Below are positions 25,843 through 34,082 of a stretch of DNA of 64,000 nucleotides, in pieces (position 1 is the stretch's first letter; every line of letters begins with the position of its first letter). The notes under the pieces were generated by a model, which saw only the letters and a program-made list of their open reading frames with translations, was not told the DNA's origin and ran no database searches. The stretch is taken from NCBI GenBank assembly GCA_039192515.1, contig JBCCXA010000003.1:94202-158201 (forward strand), written 5' to 3'. Origin of the DNA: Verrucomicrobiota bacterium (GTDB lineage: Bacteria; Verrucomicrobiota; Verrucomicrobiia; Methylacidiphilales; JBCCWR01). A program made the position numbers and the translations under genes.

Positions 25843-27081
25843 CTAGTCCTCACGGACTTTTCTTGCTCGAAGCACCTCTATTTTTTCTTGAACTAAAGTT
25901 TCCGTTTCATTAAGCCTCTGTTTCCAATTTTGCCAAACCTGGTCTTCTTCAGGCAACTCCATTGCTAAGAGTGCATCTTTATCTCGGTTCAATAACATAA
26001 GATAATATCTACGTATGGCCTCTAACTCAGCTGTCTGCTCCATCTTTGAAAGAGTATCTAGCACCTCGACCTGGCCCTCTAGATTGGTGCGCCAATTCGC
26101 TAATAAAAATTTTGCACATCGCTCTCGCCAATACGCAGCATTCTCCTGATCTAAACTCTTTACTACCCATATAAAACTGTTCAGCGACTTCACCTGCATT
26201 TCATGCTCATTCTTCAGTCCATACAATTGGACCAACCTTAACCAAGCTTCGGGTGAAAAAGGGTGAAAAGGCCCTACCGCAAGAGCATTGTTATACAATT
26301 CTATCGCTTCGTCAACTTGATGCATCTGATAAGCGCAATCCGCTTCTCGATAAATACTGCTCTCCACGAGCACTCCAGCGCCCGGTTCTTGTTTCTTAAA
26401 ACGAGCAAATAGTTCACGCGCTCTTGGCCAATTTCCCCTTTGATACTCAGTTTCTGCAAGAGCCCATTTAGCAACTTTACTTAGCATCATCGGATAAGTA
26501 GTTGCTTCACCTTTGCTATTAGACACCTTCAGGACGCTTGTTGACATCGTAAGATAAAAATTCTCTCGAGCTCTATCGTAAGCCGCAACTTCCATATAAC
26601 ATTGACCTAATAAGAAGTGAACATAGGGGACTTCAATGTGATGAGGGAATTGATCAAGCCAAGAATGAAGCCAAACTATTCCCTCTGCTACATCTCCATT
26701 ATCCAGCGCTAAACTTGCTTGCAACATCGTCGCCAAGGCACGTTCATCAACCGTCAAATCGGATCTCAGCAATAAAGTGTCTAGTAAGGATTTCGCCATA
26801 ATCCCATCACCTTGCTCTAAGATACGCCCGATGATAGTCAAGGGTGTTACTACTTCATCACCATCTAGCTCTACCGCATCCAGCTCCGAGACTGGAACTT
26901 CACCGCCAAAAAATGTAAATTCGTCCAATTCTTCAGGCATAAATTCTTGAGATTGCAGCTCGACAGATTCTTGATTGCCTGCCTCCGATTCTTTATGGGA
27001 ATCTGCATACAGCTGCCCTGCATACATACAAAAAGATGCAAGTAGACATACTGTGCTCTTACTTCTCAATCTATTTTTCAT
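25843..27081 (-). CDS. Exported TPR-repeat protein
   Basis: A 412-residue protein with a signal peptide (CLLASFCMYAGQLYADSHK), an acidic N-terminal linker and then tetratricopeptide repeats through most of the length. Recognisable units contain LASLALDNGDVAEG-like and YMEVAAYDRARENFY helices. The product is periplasmic or outer-membrane attached. It overlaps the preceding secreted gene by 11 bases. TPR proteins act as scaffolds; a partner may be the secreted protein encoded just before it. Confidence 0.8.
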   Translation of the reverse strand: MKNRLRSKSTVCLLASFCMYAGQLYADSHKESEAGNQESVELQSQEFMPEELDEFTFFGGEVPVSELDAVELDGDEVVTPLTIIGRILEQGDGIMAKSLLDTLLLRSDLTVDERALATMLQASLALDNGDVAEGIVWLHSWLDQFPHHIEVPYVHFLLGQCYMEVAAYDRARENFYLTMSTSVLKVSNSKGEATTYPMMLSKVAKWALAETEYQRGNWPRARELFARFKKQEPGAGVLVESSIYREADCAYQMHQVDEAIELYNNALAVGPFHPFSPEAWLRLVQLYGLKNEHEMQVKSLNSFIWVVKSLDQENAAYWRERCAKFLLANWRTNLEGQVEVLDTLSKMEQTAELEAIRRYYLMLLNRDKDALLAMELPEEDQVWQNWKQRLNETETLVQEKIEVLRARKVRED

Positions 27082-27775
27082 TTTTTCTTGGAGTGGTGTA
27101 AATCACAGCACTACTGTCACTTTTTTGACCGGAGGAAGTTACTCCTGAGTAGGGAAACCTCATTTCAAAAAAAACTCGATTAGCCTTATCATAAGTGGGC
27201 TTTATATCTGGAGTCTTCTCATAATTCTTATTAGCTTTGACAGCCTTTTCCACGGCTGAAGCATCGTTTTTTAGCCAATCTACAAATGGAGCTACTGTTA
27301 TCTCCTCGAGAGCTTTCGCTTCCTCCTCTTTCTTTGGAGCGATTACTGCCTTTTCATTTTGAACTGTGGAGGCACTTGTTTCAGCTGAAACTGCGCCTTG
27401 TAAATCCTTGCTTTGCTCAACGGAGCGGTCTTTGACTGGGTCACGAGGAATGGTTTTAATCTGCCTCATTAAAAGACCTCTGGGTCTTACGCCCATAGGC
27501 TGTAAAATATCTGGGACGTGCTCCGGGATGTAATAACTCCCGTCCACTCCTATACCCGCCCTGAAGTCATCTCCTTTAGCATAAGGAATGCCATCCACGG
27601 GAAAGACTACTTTCGGCTTCAATTTAGGATGCAATTGTCTCTCAACTACTTCTTCAGCAACACATGTAGCCCCCGCTAGGATAGAGAATAACACATACCC
27701 CTTCAGCCAATTCTTAGAAACTTTCCAATGCTTTTGCACGATCTTCAAATAACTCCAGGTCTTTGGTCTCTTCAA
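27071..27775 (-). CDS. Exported protein of unknown function
   Basis: Up to 234 residues; the start is uncertain. The frame opens with TTG at 27775 inside the previous gene. GTG at 27739 gives a cleaner exported leader (basic region, then GYVLFSILAGATCVAEE) and is the more likely start. The mature part is Lys/Glu/Pro rich with no domain recognised. It overlaps the upstream receiver gene and the downstream TPR gene (11 bases), which suggests tight coupling and a shared periplasmic job. Confidence 0.6.
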   Translation of the reverse strand: MKRPKTWSYLKIVQKHWKVSKNWLKGYVLFSILAGATCVAEEVVERQLHPKLKPKVVFPVDGIPYAKGDDFRAGIGVDGSYYIPEHVPDILQPMGVRPRGLLMRQIKTIPRDPVKDRSVEQSKDLQGAVSAETSASTVQNEKAVIAPKKEEEAKALEEITVAPFVDWLKNDASAVEKAVKANKNYEKTPDIKPTYDKANRVFFEMRFPYSGVTSSGQKSDSSAVIYTTPRKNEK

Positions 27776-28844
27776 ACGCTTTCGCTTGTTCCGCGAAGTC
27801 TGAAGATCCTACCACCTTGTAATTCACCCCTAAATCTCTACAACTCTTGATGATCTGTAAGAATAATTTTATGATCACCATGTCGATCTTACTTACTTTA
27901 CTCGCATCTATAACTAATTTTTCCTGCCCACTCTCGACCATTTCTTTCGATTTAGAGACTATATGATTTCCTATATCCGTTTGGACAAACTTATCGATCT
28001 GGGCAGGGATAGTCAGATAAACAACTCCCTTGTCTTCTGCAAAATATCGCTTTGAGGTATCAATATTCATCGCCCGTGTCATGCGATTCATCAACTCTCC
28101 TAAATCGAGAGGCTTGGTAATAATCGCATTAAAACCCATAGACTGAGCGGTACTCTGCTCTTCGATAGCCGTTTTTACACTCATTCCAAATATAGGAACT
28201 GATTTAGTGCGAGCATTCGCACGGGTCATTTGATAAAAGTTAAATGCCCCGCGCTCTGGCATAGATAGGCTAATTAAGATAAGATCTGGCACCTCTTTTG
28301 AGGTGTAGTCCACACCCTCAGCACATTGACCCACACCAATAATTTTCCATGGGGTGCTGCTTGCTGCCTCTTTAATTTGCTCAATTATTGCAGGTTTATC
28401 ATCGACTACTAGAATATTTGCAGCGTCCTCAAGATCCTTAGCTTTGCCTTCCTCTTGACCCTTTATTTGAAGATCTAATATGCGTCCTACACGCTCGGCA
28501 ATAAGCCCTTCGGTAAAGGGTTTGATGATGTAATCGCGAATACCAATCTTAGCTATTCGAACAACATTCTCTTTACCTGCTTCAGCAGTAAGCATGATGA
28601 CTGGAATATCCTTTAGAGTCGGGTCAGATTTCAGCTTTGTTAAAGTCTCTACACCATCCATTACTGGCATAGTCACATCTAATAAAATGAGATCCGGATT
28701 CTCCCTAGTAGCAACAGCAAGCCCCTCTACACCATTTGAGGCATAAAAAAGTTCCAGGTTGTAATTCTTAAATGCCTTGCCAATGACCATGTGTATCATC
28801 TTACTATCATCGACACTGAGTAATTTGGGCGTTCTAGTATTCAT
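27714..28844 (-). CDS. REC-REC-STAS signalling protein
   Basis: A 376-residue protein from ATG 28844, which starts 8 bases after the cheX stop; the upstream in-frame start at 28880 would overlap cheX. Receiver 1 (about 5-125) has VDDS, Asp56 (LILLDVTMP) and IIKPF. Receiver 2 (about 142-275) has VVDDK, but Ser192 stands where the phosphorylated Asp should be (LILISLSMP), with ITKPL kept. A C-terminal STAS-like domain (about 285-376) contains KLVIDASKVSKIDMVIIKLF. The second receiver is probably not phosphorylated. The combination links phosphorelay to STAS partner switching. Confidence 0.85.
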   Translation of the reverse strand: MNTRTPKLLSVDDSKMIHMVIGKAFKNYNLELFYASNGVEGLAVATRENPDLILLDVTMPVMDGVETLTKLKSDPTLKDIPVIMLTAEAGKENVVRIAKIGIRDYIIKPFTEGLIAERVGRILDLQIKGQEEGKAKDLEDAANILVVDDKPAIIEQIKEAASSTPWKIIGVGQCAEGVDYTSKEVPDLILISLSMPERGAFNFYQMTRANARTKSVPIFGMSVKTAIEEQSTAQSMGFNAIITKPLDLGELMNRMTRAMNIDTSKRYFAEDKGVVYLTIPAQIDKFVQTDIGNHIVSKSKEMVESGQEKLVIDASKVSKIDMVIIKLFLQIIKSCRDLGVNYKVVGSSDFAEQAKAFEETKDLELFEDRAKALESF

Positions 28845-28852
28845 ATTTTTTG

Positions 28853-29332
28853 TTATTTCTCCAATTTTGCAAAGAGGCAAATGTTTACTTTGTGTTCTGT
28901 TGAGTTGATTGAAAGTTCTCCGCTTAAAACTATTTCTTTTTCTACACTGTCGATATTAATATCAGACCCTCTTAGCACAGTGGGAATACTTAGTGTGCAG
29001 GGATAACCTTGATCGCACATCTTTGACTTTAAATTACCCGTGACCATATTGGTTAGCTCGCCAACCACATCGTTAACATCATCTACGCTAATACTATCTG
29101 GACTACTACCCATCAAACCACTGGCAATTTCTGCAGCTAATCGCTCCGGCATATTTAAATATAAAATACCAATTGTCTTACCGGTGACACTCACATTACC
29201 CGTCACACCTGAAAAATTTGTTGGGGCCTCTGAGTCTATTATCTTACTACCGTCATCAATCTCAAGGCTAGCCATCGTAGAGAACACTTCCTTGGCAGCA
29301 GCCAGTACAAAGTTTGATATTACATGTTGCAT
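28853..29332 (-). CDS. cheX: CheX-type CheY-phosphatase
   Basis: A 159-residue protein from ATG 29332, chosen because the first 10 residues of the longer frame (start 29362) show no family match. The CheC/CheX phosphatase motif E-x-x-N is Glu92-Leu-Thr-Asn95 in NDVVGELTNMVTGNL. CheX dephosphorylates CheY-P or other receivers. It is the first gene of the minus-strand operon and precedes a double-receiver protein, its likely substrate. Confidence 0.85.
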   Translation of the reverse strand: MQHVISNFVLAAAKEVFSTMASLEIDDGSKIIDSEAPTNFSGVTGNVSVTGKTIGILYLNMPERLAAEIASGLMGSSPDSISVDDVNDVVGELTNMVTGNLKSKMCDQGYPCTLSIPTVLRGSDINIDSVEKEIVLSGELSINSTEHKVNICLFAKLEK

Positions 29333-29474
29333 TAATGATGAAATTCGGATGAATTTTAGCAAAGTTTAGGCATTAGAAGCATGATAATAGGATTTCTTTT
29401 CCCCTAATGGCACAAAAGGTTCCGATTTTGGCATAAATTCTCCAGCGTAACAGAATTCACACAATTTTATTAAT

Positions 29475-29502
29475 TAAAGAATTGGTCATTATGAGCCGAT
29501 AT
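29475..29502 (+). promoter_or_regulatory. Sigma-28-like promoter before the HDOD gene
   Basis: TAAA at 29475-29478 and GCCGATAT at 29495-29502 are 16 bases apart. The pair matches the FliA/SigD consensus (TAAA, about 15 bases, GCCGATAA or GCCGATAT). It lies 42 bases before the HDOD start, which has a strong AAGGAGG. The divergent cheX operon shares the gap. Confidence 0.5.
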
Positions 29503-29544
29503 TTAAACAAGGAGTGCGAAGAATAAACTCGCGTAAGGAGGATT

Positions 29545-30504
29545 ATGCCAACTAAGGAACCAACAGCTTCGAACGAATCTGCTCATTTCAGCTCAAGAAA
29601 TCGAACTAACAGAGGACAATCTATTTACGAGCTAATCGAAACACCACGAGCAGCTCAAGTCTTACCATCCCTTGGCTCTGTTTTGCGCGATTTAGAAAAC
29701 CTTCTCTCCGTTAAGAAGAATGCCCCACTCCAAGAAATTTCACGACTCATTCGTAGCGATCAAAGCATGGCCCTTAGAATACTAAGATTAGCCAACTCAG
29801 CTTATTATGCACCAACTGAACCCGTTATAAATGTAGAGGATGCTCTTATTTATTTAGGACTTAACCAAGTTCGCAGCTCCATATTGACAGCACGTTGTAT
29901 TGAAAAAACATGTCATTTGAATGAAAACATATTCTCATGGAAGGATTTTTGGACTCATGCTGTGGCTGTCGGATGCTTAACACAGTGCTTATCCAGGCAA
30001 CTACCTGAACCTAAACTAGCAGAACAATCGTATTATGTTATGGGACTCCTACACGATATAGGCAAACTTGTTTTGGCTCAGGTCTCTACTGAAGACTTCA
30101 CAGAGGTCATTGAGATCGCCAAGGAGAAAGAAATCCCCACATCAGAAGTTGAGACTGAATTGTTAGGAATCGATCATTCGAGTTTAGGGGCATGGTACCT
30201 TCAACAACAAGGAATGCCTCCCAGCCTAGTAGAGCCCATCAGACTTCACCACGCATGGCAAGTCTCTGCCTCTAATTCCAAAAATGCGGCACTCGTTTGT
30301 TTAGCTGACGCTATCGCTCATCAGTATAAATACGGCCTTTCAGGAACTTATATGCCTGAGGATTTTAATTACGAACAAACGGATGCCTGGCAACACATTC
30401 TCGAAGAGTGTGGAATTCATGAAAAAAGTCTAGAAAATTTCAAGTGCCAGGTACAAAACGAAATCGACCGATTGCCTTCTTTGATTCAGAATTTGGCTTC
30501 ATGA
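29545..30504 (+). CDS. HDOD-domain protein
   Basis: A 319-residue protein with a central HDOD domain (about 45-250: LPSLGSVLRDLENLL, then QSMALRILRLANSAYYAPTE, GLLHDIGKLVLAQV). It has no receiver. The start ATG has a strong Shine-Dalgarno (GTAAGGAGG) at a good distance. HDOD proteins are signalling adaptors without catalysis. The next gene begins inside its stop codon (ATGA), so the two are coupled. Confidence 0.92.
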   Translation: MPTKEPTASNESAHFSSRNRTNRGQSIYELIETPRAAQVLPSLGSVLRDLENLLSVKKNAPLQEISRLIRSDQSMALRILRLANSAYYAPTEPVINVEDALIYLGLNQVRSSILTARCIEKTCHLNENIFSWKDFWTHAVAVGCLTQCLSRQLPEPKLAEQSYYVMGLLHDIGKLVLAQVSTEDFTEVIEIAKEKEIPTSEVETELLGIDHSSLGAWYLQQQGMPPSLVEPIRLHHAWQVSASNSKNAALVCLADAIAHQYKYGLSGTYMPEDFNYEQTDAWQHILEECGIHEKSLENFKCQVQNEIDRLPSLIQNLAS

Positions 30505-31643
30505 CACTTACACCTCTTTGTATTGATGGGTGGGAATGGGCAACTTATTGCAAAGACTCGCCAGGTCAACTAATTCTACACTCTAGCAAAAAACAATATA
30601 TTGAAATAGAATCATCATTCTCTAATAGTCCTCTTACTATAGGCATTTTTTTCAACAAGGATCTCTCCATTTTCCTGCCAGCTATCAAATTAAATTCTAT
30701 TACTAATCAATACTTAGTCTCTAACTTACGAATATTACCTACTAAATATGCTTACCAGACTTTACTCATAGACATTTACCAGTTTCTTTCCCGCTTAATT
30801 CCTCACGACCTGAATGGAAAATTGATGGGAGTCAATGGTATTTATACCAGTTGGAAACAAGAGTTCCCCAATGAAAAAGCAGCTATAGAGGACTTAGCCA
30901 TTATTAAAGAGTCTTTTGAAGGTCTCGCTAACGAAACAACCTTCCTTAGTTGGCTTTCCAAGCAAGGAGCATCCTCAGAACGGGTTTTAACGCAAAAGGA
31001 AATAAAACAATGTTTAGAAAGTAGCCTTCGTCGTTTATTCCATCCTCCAAACTCATTTGTTTTTTCACTCAACGACAGTAACCCTTCTTTCTGCTCAACT
31101 CCCTATTTCATAGCGTTTTCAATCGCCACTACCTGTAGTGTTCTCTCATCAGTTATTCAACCTAGAGAGCATTTTGAAATAATGTTAGATTGTACTGATA
31201 GAAATGATCAGCAGAATCTAACGATCAAGATTAACTCGATCTCTCTAAATTCTTGGCTTTCTGATATCTCATCACGTGAACCAGCCCATATACCTAAACC
31301 TTTCTTTTACTGGCTATGCTTTTTAGCTACGCAAAAATCTGAGGTCCTTTTTGAGAATGGTGAATCCGTTTTGATTCATATCCCTTTAATAAGCACTTCA
31401 CGCCCAAAAACTAAAGCCATCTTGTTCTATTCAGAGCAATCTTACTCCGGACAAGAATCTATTATTTTAGTTTCTAAGGAATTAGCTGCATCAAAGTTTT
31501 TGCAAATGGTTTATCCTACCCTAGCGTTTGTTAATTATATTTATTTGCCGGAAGACACCCCCTTAAAACACAGAAATTTAATTACGGCAGCTGTCTCAAC
31601 ATTTAACCATGAACTGACTGTTCACACCCACCATGAGAAATAA
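30501..31643 (+). CDS. Unknown protein, possibly degenerate histidine-kinase-like ATPase fold
   Basis: A 380-residue protein from ATG 30501, which overlaps the HDOD stop by 4 bases; the longer frame from 30444 would overlap HDOD by 61 bases. No family is recognised with confidence. A region about 200-315 alternates short helices and strands and ends in LIHIPL, like the last strand of a HATPase domain, but the ATP-binding N, G1 and G2 boxes are not visible. It may be a degenerate sensor. It overlaps the lipoprotein gene start by 11 bases. Confidence 0.6.
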   Translation: MTLTPLCIDGWEWATYCKDSPGQLILHSSKKQYIEIESSFSNSPLTIGIFFNKDLSIFLPAIKLNSITNQYLVSNLRILPTKYAYQTLLIDIYQFLSRLIPHDLNGKLMGVNGIYTSWKQEFPNEKAAIEDLAIIKESFEGLANETTFLSWLSKQGASSERVLTQKEIKQCLESSLRRLFHPPNSFVFSLNDSNPSFCSTPYFIAFSIATTCSVLSSVIQPREHFEIMLDCTDRNDQQNLTIKINSISLNSWLSDISSREPAHIPKPFFYWLCFLATQKSEVLFENGESVLIHIPLISTSRPKTKAILFYSEQSYSGQESIILVSKELAASKFLQMVYPTLAFVNYIYLPEDTPLKHRNLITAAVSTFNHELTVHTHHEK

Positions 31644-32319
31644 ATATACATTTCTAATCTGTATAATAACTACTCTAACTTTTTTTATCAATTGTTCTAC
31701 GACTGAGGAAGTGGTGCACGATTTCCGAATAGATTCAACATTGGGCAAGGAATACCATCCAACAGTGCAGCTTTACCAAAATGATGGATTTAATAAAATA
31801 TTACTCTTACCAGTAACTGGAAAAATGCCCAATAACTCTAAGGAAGCCTTCACTGCTACATTTATTCAGACATTTAATAAATGATCCAACCTTGTCGTCT
31901 GGCCCAAAGGAAGCGTTGGATCAACCAACCTTAACGTCTCGCAGGAGGATGTTATTTATTATGCAGAATTACTCGGAGCAAACGCAATACTCTATTTAGA
32001 GGCTGACTATTCTAGCCTTACACCACCGCTTAGAATTACTAGTAAGCTCAGACTTGAGAATCTTGAAAGCGGAAAAATTATTGCCTCTACAGAAGCCTAT
32101 TACGATGCTACGAACAAGGAAGTTTCCCTCGGCGCTCGAAAATTCTTCAAGAAAACGCAACTGAATAGCACACCCGAATTCGGAAGTGAGCAAATATTAA
32201 GTAGCATCAACCAATATGCTCAATATGCTGGTTATTCACTGGCCACAACATGCGCAAATAAACTCTACGGCCAGGAACAAGAGCATCCTGTGCTCAGACT
32301 ATTTTCTAATTTTCCCTAA
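31633..32319 (+). pseudogene. Lipoprotein gene interrupted by an in-frame TGA (nonsense or recoding)
   Basis: From ATG 31633 the frame runs through a TGA at 31882-31884 (codon 84) and stays open to TAA at 32317-32319, 228 codons in all. Both parts look coding: a signal peptide with lipobox (FFINC, then STTEE) before the TGA, and after it a well-formed mixed alpha-beta sequence with LGANAILYLEADY and LRITSKLRLENLESGKIIAS. The simplest reading is one lipoprotein gene split by a nonsense mutation. A stem-loop starting exactly at the TGA (see 31882-31923) keeps UGA recoding open. No function is recognised. Confidence 0.7.
31882..31923 (+). other. Stem-loop beginning at the in-frame TGA
   Basis: TGATCCAAC (31882-31890) and GTTGGATCA (31915-31923) pair over 9 bp. 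A 3-bp CTT/AAG stem continues inside after a bulged C, leaving a 17-base loop. Bacterial SECIS elements are stem-loops of about 40 bases starting at the UGA, so size and position fit. Loop features needed for SelB binding cannot be confirmed by eye, so a chance stem or a regulatory hairpin remains possible. Confidence 0.45.
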
Positions 32320-32482
32320 ATTGAATATTGGATAATGACTACCATACAGTATTGCATTGATTGAATATTTTCGCTCCTGGCCTAAGCATCCTTCCCATCG
32401 AATTGTGTGATAAGATTGAGCACAGATAGATGAACTCATTTTACCTTAGCTAAATAGAATGTTAAAATCTTACTGCAACTTC

Positions 32483-32509
32483 TAAAATTTAACGCTATTT
32501 GGTCGATAT
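32483..32509 (+). promoter_or_regulatory. Sigma-28-like promoter before flgM-like gene
   Basis: TAAA at 32483-32486 and GTCGATAT at 32502-32509 are separated by 15 bases, the consensus spacing of FliA/SigD promoters, with one mismatch in the -10 relative to GCCGATAT. Only 7 bases separate the -10 from ATG 32517, so the transcript would be leaderless or nearly so. Confidence 0.5.
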
Positions 32510-32516
32510 TATAATT

Positions 32517-32819
32517 ATGGATTCGATTCAATTTAGAATTGAGCGTCAAGGTTTACAGCAAGCACTCCAGTCACAAAATAGCGCATCAAAAGCAGGTGCA
32601 AGCAATAAGCAAGATGCACCCTTAGATAATGTATCTATCTCATCTGATTCTATTAAAACGCTGGACAATATCTCTAGACTACGAAATATGGAAGAAATCA
32701 GAGCAAACCGTATTGAAGAGCTAAGAGAACAGGTTCGCACCGGGAAATACCCTAGTTCTGACTTGATCGATAAACTCGCTACTGTTCTAACGAATAGGAC
32801 TGAAAACTACAGCAACTAA
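32517..32819 (+). CDS. flgM: FlgM-like anti-sigma-28 factor
   Basis: A 100-residue protein (ATG 32517; TTG 32499 would add 6). It has the FlgM shape: a polar Gln/Ser/Ala-rich N-terminus, then VSISSDSIK, and a C-terminal helical part with IEELREQVRTGKYPSSDLID and KLATVL, matching the pattern that binds FliA. FlgM holds sigma-28 inactive until the hook is finished and FlgM is exported. A sigma-28-like promoter immediately upstream would form the usual feedback. No other flagellar gene lies nearby. Confidence 0.7.
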   Translation: MDSIQFRIERQGLQQALQSQNSASKAGASNKQDAPLDNVSISSDSIKTLDNISRLRNMEEIRANRIEELREQVRTGKYPSSDLIDKLATVLTNRTENYSN

Positions 32820-32835
32820 CATATTAGAATAAAGG

Positions 32836-34059
32836 CTAGTAGAGTAGGAACGGTTTTCTTTCCTCAAGCCATGCTTGTTCATCTTTAGACCACATTTGCT
32901 CTAAATCCTCTGTCCTGGCGCCATTTTTCCAAGTCTTTCTCCAAAAGTCAGATCCGTTAATTTTATCATAGAGCTCAAAAGAATCCTCCGTTTTATTAAA
33001 ATACCATTTTTCTTCGTAAATCTCCCTCACAATATCTAAAGCATGATAATTAACTGACATGAGACGATTGACACTGCTCAGATCAAAATAAAGCAAAGCA
33101 CCAGAATACTCGACATGCTTCCACTTGCCACTAATCGGGTAGAAGCTATAAGGTTCTGTAATAACACCCTGCAAATTCTTTGACCTTAATGCTCTAGCAA
33201 AATCACCAGATTTCCAGCGTGCGTCTGTTATCGATTCAAAAGGACGTTGTTGGTTCGCACCATTCGAAATACCAAGATCGCCCAAAAGTCCAGTTGCCAC
33301 ATAGCCCACTGCAGACTCAAAGGTAGGAATATTCGGAGAGGTTGCAACCCAATCTAGTCCTGTGTCACGCCAAATCATTTCTCTACTCCATCCGGCCATC
33401 TTATAAACCCTTAATTGGCACTTTTTCCTCAAATGCTCTGCATTAATCCATTTTGCTAGTTCGCCAATAGTTAAGCCGTAGACATAGGGCAGTTCATATT
33501 GACCAACAAATGAACGAAATCGAGGATCAATCTTGGCTCCCTCTACCCTTTGCCCTCCTAGTGGATTCGGTCTATCGAGGACATAGACTGCAACATTATT
33601 GTCTGCAGCAGCCTCCATAACCAAGCCAAGCGTGCTTATGTAGGTGTAAGACCTACAGCCTATATCTTGTAAATCATAAACTAAAACATCCAACCCGCTT
33701 AACATCTCATTTGTGGGTTTACGCGTACTACCGTAGAGTGAATGCACCCATAGGCCAGACTCATTGTCCCTAAAGCTTCGAACATGCTTACCGGCTTTGA
33801 CCTTCCCATCGATACCATGCTCAGGGGCAAACAAGCTTACCAATTCAACTTCCAGTGCTTTATGAAGTACAGAAATTGTCGATTCTCCTTTAGCATTTAC
33901 ACCAGATTGATTTGTTATAAGGCCAACTCTCTTACCTCTTAGCGATTGGAAATCTCTTTGTGCTAAGTTATCTACACCTAGCAGCACATGCCCATGCACG
34001 GGGGCATAAAAAGCTCCCAAGCACTGAAGCATACACACTAATTGGTAAATGCGACCCAT
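32836..34059 (-). CDS. namZ: Exo-beta-N-acetylmuramidase NamZ-like (DUF1343)
   Basis: A 407-residue DUF1343 protein with an N-terminal signal (ending near AFYAPVHGH). Family motifs include GLITNQSGVN, LFAPEHGIDG, DLQDIGCRSYTYISTL, VLDRPNPLGG and AVGYVATGLLGDLGISNGAN. NamZ enzymes remove terminal N-acetylmuramic acid from muropeptide-like chains in cell-wall recycling. It lies 23 bases after ftsZ at the end of the dcw cluster, so it may be co-transcribed with division genes. Confidence 0.88.
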   Translation of the reverse strand: MGRIYQLVCMLQCLGAFYAPVHGHVLLGVDNLAQRDFQSLRGKRVGLITNQSGVNAKGESTISVLHKALEVELVSLFAPEHGIDGKVKAGKHVRSFRDNESGLWVHSLYGSTRKPTNEMLSGLDVLVYDLQDIGCRSYTYISTLGLVMEAAADNNVAVYVLDRPNPLGGQRVEGAKIDPRFRSFVGQYELPYVYGLTIGELAKWINAEHLRKKCQLRVYKMAGWSREMIWRDTGLDWVATSPNIPTFESAVGYVATGLLGDLGISNGANQQRPFESITDARWKSGDFARALRSKNLQGVITEPYSFYPISGKWKHVEYSGALLYFDLSSVNRLMSVNYHALDIVREIYEEKWYFNKTEDSFELYDKINGSDFWRKTWKNGARTEDLEQMWSKDEQAWLEERKPFLLY

Positions 34060-34082
34060 GAACTCTTATCCTTTAAAGCATG

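Noticed and set aside
29413..29432. TGGCAC-like sequence resembling a sigma-54 promoter before the HDOD gene
   Set aside because: The -12 GC is missing at the required distance (GG, 10 bases, then TC), so it does not meet the consensus.
31882..31884. Genome-wide reassignment of TGA as a sense codon
   Set aside because: TGA is used as the normal stop in several genes here (for example the mraZ and HDOD stops in ATGA overlaps), so a changed genetic code is excluded.
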